Positions 52,201 to 61,200 of a DNA stretch of 64,000 bases are shown one piece after another. The notes below the pieces were generated by a model. That model did no database searches and was not told where the DNA came from. It saw only the letters and a program-made list of their open reading frames with translations. This stretch comes from Axinella damicornis. Its lineage: Eukaryota; Porifera; Demospongiae; Axinellida; Axinellidae. The translations under genes and the position numbers were made by a program. The first letter of the stretch is position 1. Each line of letters begins with the position of its first letter. The stretch lies in the NCBI GenBank assembly GCA_963931865.1, contig OZ007506.1, positions 14,244,972 through 14,308,971 of the forward strand. The letters run 5' to 3'.

Positions 52201-55200
52201 CTGATTGTTTGCACCTAGAAACCTGAGGAAAGCATCCAAAATGTTATGACAAATGTTGACATCAAATGTGGGTCAAAAGTGTAGTTTACGCACCTATTCA
52301 CAGCTTCACCAAAGAATCTCCTCCAGTTAGAATCAGAAAGTTTTATATCCTTTGCAGGAGTTGAATCCAGGAACTCATCAAAAAACTAGAGCAATATTGG
52401 ATCTCATTAAGTATGTACAAGAATCATAATTTTCATATCTCCAGTACCTGAGGAGGCCAAATCCTCGAATCTTGATACAGAACAAAGAAATGATCAACAG
52501 ACAGCTTCCAGAGCCGCTTTGTTGTTCCTTTCACGATCTGTAAGTAATATATCAATTTTTCATGTGAGATTGAGGCTACCTTTGTCTCCAGCCATCCATC
52601 TAGACTTTAAGCTTGGAGAGACTAATAATAGTTGCAAGATAAATTCTGGACACAGACTTGGAAACAAGGCCAGAAATATCAACATGTAGACCGCCTATAT
52701 GTCCAATTATGTAAATGAATAAAGAACCTATTTACTTACCTCTTTTTCCATGATAGGTTAGTTGTGTGAAATTCTCTCAAATGCACTTACTACATTATAT
52801 GGTGCAATGTGTGTATGTGTACACAACGTCTCCCACATGCACACGATATGATTATCATTTATAGGCATTAATTGATGTTGTTCGTTAGTAGTGATAATAT
52901 GAGCCAGTGCTAACTTCTGTCTGCATAATGTTACACTTATACATAGGAATACAACATACCTGATCAACGATGAATCCTTGATGGTGTTTTGCCACAACAT
53001 ATTGGGAAGAGAGAAATTCATGCAGTGTGAGCTCAGGATCTACATCATTTTTAGTCACTAATCCCATCAACAAGAGTAACCAGTTCTTGCATTCTTCTTC
53101 AAACTGCTCCTTGGCCACTCTCCAATTCTTTGCATTGAAAACCTCGTTCATTGTGTCCAGTAGCTCGAGACCCTGTTGAATTAATGTGTTCTATGTTATT
53201 CTTGCACTCCTGAACCACAATCACTTCATTCCCAGGTTCCACTCACCAGTTTTACAAAGAAATGGCAAGGGAGACAAGAGATAATGTTAAAGGTATCACA
53301 AAACACCAGAAAGGTTTCTTTGGTGTACAATGAAAAACGTTTTGCAAGTGGGTGTGGGAAGGGGGGGAATATAGCCATCATTCGTACCTTGTTCCATACT
53401 TTTTGTGGTTTTGCTATCAAATACATCTTGTCACATTACTTTTTTCCTTGGAGCAGTCATGCTTGCTCTATTGCAAAGCAGCAGATTTCCATACTTGCAG
53501 CATTTCCTGAACCATCAGTAACCCAGGCGTCTGTTGAAACACTATATACCTGTAATATATAGTCAACCATTCTCTGGCTGGATGACAAAGCCAGCTCACC
53601 TACCTAAAGATCTAATATTGGTATATGAGTGCATACAAAGTATACTTCGCACTTCATGCGAACACATTCTTGGAAATCTCTGTTTGGATCTTGAGTATAT
53701 TGCAATTTCGTTTTCGCAAGCTATAATATATACACTTAAATCTATCATATAGCACTTCACAATGCAGAGTTGCAGTTGTTAAAGTCCCAGTAGTACAGCA
53801 AAACAACAAACTTTATGACCAGCATGTACTATGCAGTCAGTAAGGTAGAAATATGTTGCATGATGAAAGCCAGAGTACTTCTGCCGTCCCTAATTGCATG
53901 CCTTCCCACTCACAAGTTACAATCACTTTTCCGAATGGAAATAGAATGAAGGCCTGGGAGATCTGGTTATGCGCAATTAGACAGTAAGCAGATGATAAAG
54001 GGGGTTGGGGGCAAACAAAGGCAAAGCTTCATCTTCTTCCGTGCTTCTGGTGTACTTGTCACTAGTTGCCATACAATGGGAAATAGAATCATATTTGAAG
54101 CCTCATATCATTTATGTATACTTTGCACAAGGGTGATAATTATGCCGTTGAAAAATTTGTCGAGGGTGTATAGCCCGAGACTAATTTTGCACTGGCGATA
54201 TAAATTATGATATGAATACCAATATGCAGTATCTTGAGAAAAGGCAAAACTCTTGTCTTAATCAACTCTGAAGTGAAACCTGCTGACAGTGTTTGCATCA
54301 CAAGATTTATTAAAGCACAAAATTACATACTACCACACACTATTGAATGACTCATTAGATCGGCTTTTCATGCAAAATCTGCCCAGTGGTTTAATTCATA
54401 ATGTTTGTAGGAGGTGGGAGGGGAGAGATAAGGTACAACAAACTCACTTTCTTAACTGCTTCCAACTTGGTTCCAAAAGAACTGAGTGAGTTAAAGCAAC
54501 CTTGCGGTTTCTTGCTTAACCAACCATCATAGCATTCCCTGAGCTTGACAACAATGAGCTCCATAAACTCTTCCTCAGATGTGAAGAAACGTTGGAGCAC
54601 ATCAACAGCATTCCTGAGTACAAAGTATAATTCAGTGTGAAATCTCAAATTATTCGCATTGTACATAGATGCTTTGCGTGCTGTTTAGCTGATAGATTGT
54701 AACTGTGGCCAACAGTCAATACTGAGTCTGGGCTATCAGTTAAACCACTATCTGTCACTCTTTGTGTTGATTTCTTTAATATTGCCCTCAAAACCAAACT
54801 CGTAGTTACTCTTGCTTACATACACTTCATGAGTGCAGGTGGCAGTTGCAACTCCTGCTTCTAAGGCTGTGATGCACCTCTAGTGTTACTAAATTTCCAG
54901 TTCGCTGTGACTGCATTGAATACAACAACGTGGTCTCATGTGATGGCCTCAAGGCTGTAATTAGTCCCAAGACACGATGAGCATGACCTTAGTGGGAGGA
55001 CGTCATGTTAGTTTGTAAGATTCAATCGTATAACCTATGTTTGTTACACTCCTGGTAGGGGAAAAAATTGTGCTGCGTACTATAAATAATTAAGTACAAC
55101 TACTTAGGAATGGCCTACAAATTAACTAGCTACACCGTCATAATCGTTACCATGCAGTAACCCAACCGTACAATTTTGGCGCTGAAACTCACCCTTGGTG

Positions 55201-58200
55201 GTGGAGATACAAGTGCTTTGTGGTGCCGTCGGTCACTCTATTTTCATTGGCAGTACAGCCGTTAACCTTAGGAAAGGCACACAAAGATTCTGACCACACG
55301 GACGTGATCACTGTCGTTCACTCACTGTGCTGGCGATGTTGTGTAATAATTTCTTGTCTTCCCTTTGGCCGCCATTGCTAATAATCGAATGAGCGTGGTT
55401 GTCATGTGGCATGTGCATTAATTGAAACAAACTGGAATACTTGGATTGCGCTATGGCTAGTTGCAACTGGGGTTGTAACGGCTACCAGGAGTGCGGTTGC
55501 GCCTCGTTAAGGAAGAATTAAGCACTAAGATGGAATAAGACTACCATCACTATAATAAGTAAGATGATGGCACAAAACTGTTCAGTATCTTTCCACATAG
55601 CTAATACACGTATAATGAGAAAAATATGTAGGGTGATGTATACTGAACTGTTTTATGCCATCATCCCTGCTTGTTTTCTTACTTTTTGCTGTTTCTGCTA
55701 TTACATCTCAATATACATTTATATTGTTGTTTTGTTTACCTCATATTTGCACTCTCTCTAGTTCCCTCTCTAGCTAGCCAACGGATAAACCACGCATGGA
55801 ACCCGAAGTGATAGTAGTCATCGACAGTTCTGATGGTGAGGATCTGCCAGATGGTCTTCTTTGCTGATCTCCTTTGGCAAAGAAGACCATACCTAGGGTC
55901 ATGTCCCCGAGGACATGACCCTAGGTATGAACTTGCACTTACGTCTGTGCTATATTGGGAAGTCAGAGAGCTGGGCCAAGCGAGAGCATCAAGCACTAGG
56001 CACTAGGCTCGCCCCCTGCTCTGCTTACAAGCTTGACCTAAATGCAACGTTAAGTACAGATCCAGTAGCGATACAGACAGTATCTTTGCTCCCACGAAAC
56101 TCCTCCAGAAGCTGCCTGTATAAAGTGCTACAATTGTTATTAATTGGATATTTCGTTTAGTAAAGTCGCAATAATTACTTCCGGTTCCGTTCCATTCTGT
56201 TCCGTTCTGTTCCTGACCGTTCCAGGTTTCCAGCATCCCAGAAAATGGCGGTGCAGATGAAGCCATAGTTATAGTTACAAGTGTCTCGTGAGACTTTGAA
56301 GTTGTCAAAAAGCGATGCACTGCTTAGTGTAATATGCTGCTATTTTGTGCAAACACTGTCGTGAGGGAGTCAGCCAAATTTGAACTAGCTCAAAGAAGAA
56401 GAATAAAACCGTGTTTTGGCGATGGTTTGGTGACTTTCTGGTGCTGTACTTTCGCGACAATATTTCACAACACTGGGAGTCTTCTTGGCCACGAAAACAC
56501 TCGAAGATGAATAGTAAGTTGTCATAAAGGCTTACATGCTGTCAGTTTTTGAGAGAGACTTTAGCACTAGTGTAAAAATGAATGGAGATATAGGGATAGC
56601 AGAACAGCAAAAGTCTTCCTTAATTAGTTGCTTGCTACTTAAGGTTACGATGAACAATTAGGAGGCAGCTGTCAGTTTGTTTACATAAAACAACGAGATA
56701 ATGTTATTCATAGCAGAAGCGCTACATGTAAATGCGGTACAAATTCAATTAAGGTTACGGGTTACAGTTTGCAATTGCGCATGCGCGGCGCGCGCTTGCG
56801 GTTTACAGTCAACAGTGAAATGTGTGCGCGACTTTGGCGTCAGTTTTTTATTGCTGAACTTACATCTAACCGTATATTAGACTGGATTTCAATTTTACGA
56901 AGAAAGGGGCAGGGCGGCTCGAAAAGTTTTACCGAGATAAACATCCTGTTCGTGAGATACTGTGCGTTCTACTTGCCTGATCTGGCGAAAAGCGAATGGC
57001 TTTGTGGTATGAACGACCATCACTCGTTTTTCCAACGGCAGCGAAGCGAAGTCGCTCCGAGCCGCCCTCCAGTCAGTTGAAAACTTCCCATGGGTGCTGC
57101 CAAGCTGGCCTGTTAGCCCTTTCTGATTGCAAAATCTGACGCCAAAAATCGCCAACTCGACCTTGAACTTTGATGCCACTGCCCGTGTTGGCATGTTGTA
57201 CTCAGGCGCTAAAATCATACCAGCTAGAAGGTACTCGTATTGCTGTTATCCCTCGTTTTTGTTGCGTGTCTCTAGCTAGTTCCTGCACGGAGGGACAAAG
57301 GTAACTTGTACGTTATGTATATTTAATGAGCACACGGTATCCCGTAACCTTAACAACAGACTAATGAGACCTTATAGTATAGTATTTCATACCTTGCACC
57401 AAATATAATGAAGGGAAATTGTTTCTCATGAATTTTGACTTGCTGCACGTACGTGTAGCCTGATGTATTTTGCAGGGCGGCACGAAGCGATATCACGAAA
57501 TTGGGGCATAAAACGGAGGCTATGCATGCCTACAGAATGCTCATCTTAGCTGAACCGGTAAGTTTTTGTACATGTAGCTAAAAATATACACATATCGCTG
57601 CATATCTCTTCGTCACGACCTAGCTAGTACTGTGTACTAGCGCTGGAGAATTTTTGAGGGTTGGGCTACCATCTGCCTCTCAGTAATTTGGCGCAAAAGC
57701 GCTTGAACAGTGAGTCTAATTGCCTAGGTCCAAATGCCTTGAGGCATTTTACTTTCCTGTTCCAGGTGCTCATACTTCTTTCATGTGGTGTTGGAATGTT
57801 GGAATGCAACTTGTTACGGATTGATATCTGTTATAGTTCCTGACATTTAAAGCGGCAAAGTTACCAGCAAAAATGTTTATCGAATTGTACATCGTAACCT
57901 TAATGTACACGGCTTGAGTTCAAAGTTCAAAGTTGCTTTGCACCCTTTCCTACAAACAAGAGCACATAAGTAGGTCGCGAAATGATGAAATTTGGGTCAG
58001 AACTGAAGCCATAGTCTGTAGTTTCAAGCACTGCTCAGTGTAAAATGCTGCTATTTTGTGCCAAAACCATAGTGAGGGAGTCACGCAACTTTGAATTAGC
58101 CCATCTGAAGAAGAAAAACGGATTTTGGCAGTTTGGTGTGGAAAATGCTGCTATTTTGTGCCAAAACCATAGTGAGGGAGTCACGCAACTTTGAATTAGC

Positions 58201-61200
58201 CCATCTGAAGAAGAAAAACAAAAAAAACGGATTTTGGCAGTTTGGTGTGGATCGGTACCTTTGTGATGCTTTTTGCTACAATGGGAGTGTTCTTGGTCAG
58301 GAAAACACTCAATGATAAATGGTACGTTGTCATGAAGGCACTTATAAGCTGAACATGCATTTGTTGTACTATCATATATTGCGTGTCCACTCTATCCCTG
58401 CATATATGACCAACTCTATGATATGAGATGGGATACAAACATCAAAATGCATGCTTGTGACTGCAGTTACCTTTGGTGATGAAATGGACGAACATTTGCA
58501 CCATTACTTGCTACCAGCAGTTCTCCAATCCATCTTGTGCCAAACGAGACTTGTGAAGGCAAACTCAGGTTTTCAGCATTGCCAAGTAGTATGCCTCTTA
58601 CGATGCCATCAATGTTTGCATCGTCGAGTATATAGCGGTGACTGTCCTGTGTTAGAAATCAGAATACACATGCAATCATTGATCATTCAGTAACAGCCAA
58701 TCTTGTACACAATTATGCTTTACCTTCAGGAAGTGATCAAACCAGACCTTCTCTAGATCTGTTGCTGTCTGTGGTGAGTTCAACTTCAGATAAGTGGTAA
58801 CTGCAGGGAATGAATGCATGACAGTTACAGGTTTGGCAGCTACTAGGAGGACTTTCTGCAAACATGCAACACAATAAATAATGAGTATATGACCCCATCC
58901 TACACATCTTTTCACAATTTAGGATATTTATTTGTATATATTGGGGGTGGGGGGTGTCATCCCTACTACTTTCCATTATGCCTATCTACGTATAATGATT
59001 TTACTGTTGTTGATGTCAGTTTATGTCATGTTTTTTTTTCAGCATGCAGGCACATCCTTGAACTGAGGTTTGCCATCCAGTAGAAGTCTCTCCTCTGTCC
59101 TTGGAATTCAGAGAATCGACTCATGAAGGTACTACACTGGCTGAAGAATCACTGACCGGTATCGGTTCAAGCACCAAGACAATCCCTTCTCTGGATATAA
59201 AAGCAGTTCTCCCTGTCTAGAGACCTGGGATACCTGCATATACCCATGCAGTTTTTAGTACACTTAGCAGTGACATTTCACATAGCCCACAGAGGCCACA
59301 GAGTGCAGTAGGTAGTAACACAGATTCCATGCACATTAACTGTCTTAAGTAATGATTACATTTCGTCGTTAGCCCAAGTGCTTTGTGTGAATGTGTATAA
59401 ATTTAATGAAGAATATGGCATCACAAAAGAAGCCATATTACTTGAGTGGATGGTTCATGCACCTCGTGAGATTTCAAAGCTGCGAAACAAGTGATGGGAT
59501 CACGCGCTGCTTGCTGTAAATAGCTGATGTTTCATGCTGTTTCGTGTTGTTTTTTTTTGAGAGGGTTGAACAACATTAGATTTGCTGATCTGATGAAAGA
59601 AAGAAGAAAACTGACTTTCTTATTTGCGATTGTACTTTTTGATGCCAAAAACTGTCACCAGAATTTATGCTTGAGTGTAATAGTAGGGTGGAACCATAAG
59701 AGCAGGCTGGCATAATGAACTGTAAAGAGTGAAAGGTCTGACTTAGTTAGCGCTTTTGGTTTATCTATGATAGAACAGCTAAAACTAGGCTGATTGTCAA
59801 TGTGTGCTCACAAATGATTTTATGAACGTGCATAATGTGAGCACAATAAACAAATCCTGGAAGCATAATCAAAGCAGTTAAGAGCATCGGAGCATAGCAT
59901 AATAAGACAATTAGGTACTGGACAACATTCATGAACTGTGCATGTGCTTCCTTCCTAGTACATGACATCACTTATAAAGTAAGCAGACTCTATGTGCACA
60001 TAATTTCTCAAAATGGTAAACTTATAACTTATGCCTTTAAAACAACGTATACCATTCATCTTCAAGTGCTACTATCACTAGTTGCAAACAATCGAAGATG
60101 TAACATCAATAGTAGACAGTTTTGACTCACAAATTGACTTGTAGTTGAAACTGTAATTGTGCGTATGCATGTCTCTTACGTATCAGGCCTCCATGCCCAG
60201 CTAAGGCCATCTTATATCTATGTACGTATACTTGCAAAGCGATACCATGTGTGGCCATGGGCAGTGAACCTTACATGCTCAGGGGGTGGGAGCTGTTTTA
60301 AGCGTTTCCAAATTCATACGTATAATGAAACAGAACCCATGCTTGTGGTTTGCACTAGTGCATCCTACAACTCTCCATGCACAATAGCCATGTTTTTTCT
60401 GTAACTAAGTCGCACTGTAATTTAATTCTGAAGTACAGTACTGTACTCTGCCAGATTATTGCCAGTAGTAAATAGTCTGTCGAATCATCAGTGCAGTTGG
60501 CAATGATCATTATAGGCAAAACTACAGCCACATGTGTTTTCCAGCGTTTCAGTGCACTTGAACCAATACAGGATTGAAACATCACTGCCTTGTTTGATGA
60601 TAAAGTTTGTGCTGTCGACTAGTTCTATCGGTAGACTACGTGCACGCGTGGGTTGCGTATGTGCGCGTGTGCATTTAACACTATAAAAAGTGCCGAACTG
60701 AACATACAAAAATGAAATAATCTACAATACTTATAAAGTCCTTAGTGTCTTCTTCATGGAACTTACTTGAATCAAAGTTGTTCAGTGTCGCAAGAACCTT
60801 TGTAGTGAGGTCAATTGAAACTAAAACTTCACATGACTGCTTTAGAGAGGTTTTCTGTAATGCAGCCACCTGTCTAATAAGGCCAAATATTTTTGGCCCC
60901 CAGGTGACCGCATTAGACAGGTTCCACTGTAATGTGGACTAGAACACTTGTCTGCGACATAGCAACAACACAGTTGGAAGGTTCACCTTATGCAATCATC
61001 AACTGTCGTACACAGAGATATTTATTCAGTTTTGCTTCTTTCCACGGTAGAAGTGGAAAGCGTACAGTAGCTCTAAGTAACTGTCCCTTAATGGGGAGGC
61101 AAATAAAATTAAAACGGAGCTATTTAATGATATTAATGAGGATTCTGGCAGCCATTTGGGTCAGACCATGTCAAGTGTCAGCATACAACCAAAGTTAGCT

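Larger units (their letters stand above)
54614..58470. other. Large intron
   Basis: Apart from the element at 55043-55505, the double hairpin and family L copies, I see no exon. A GC-rich stretch near 56780 (GCGCATGCGCGGCGCGCGC) has no recognisable function. Confidence 0.55.
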
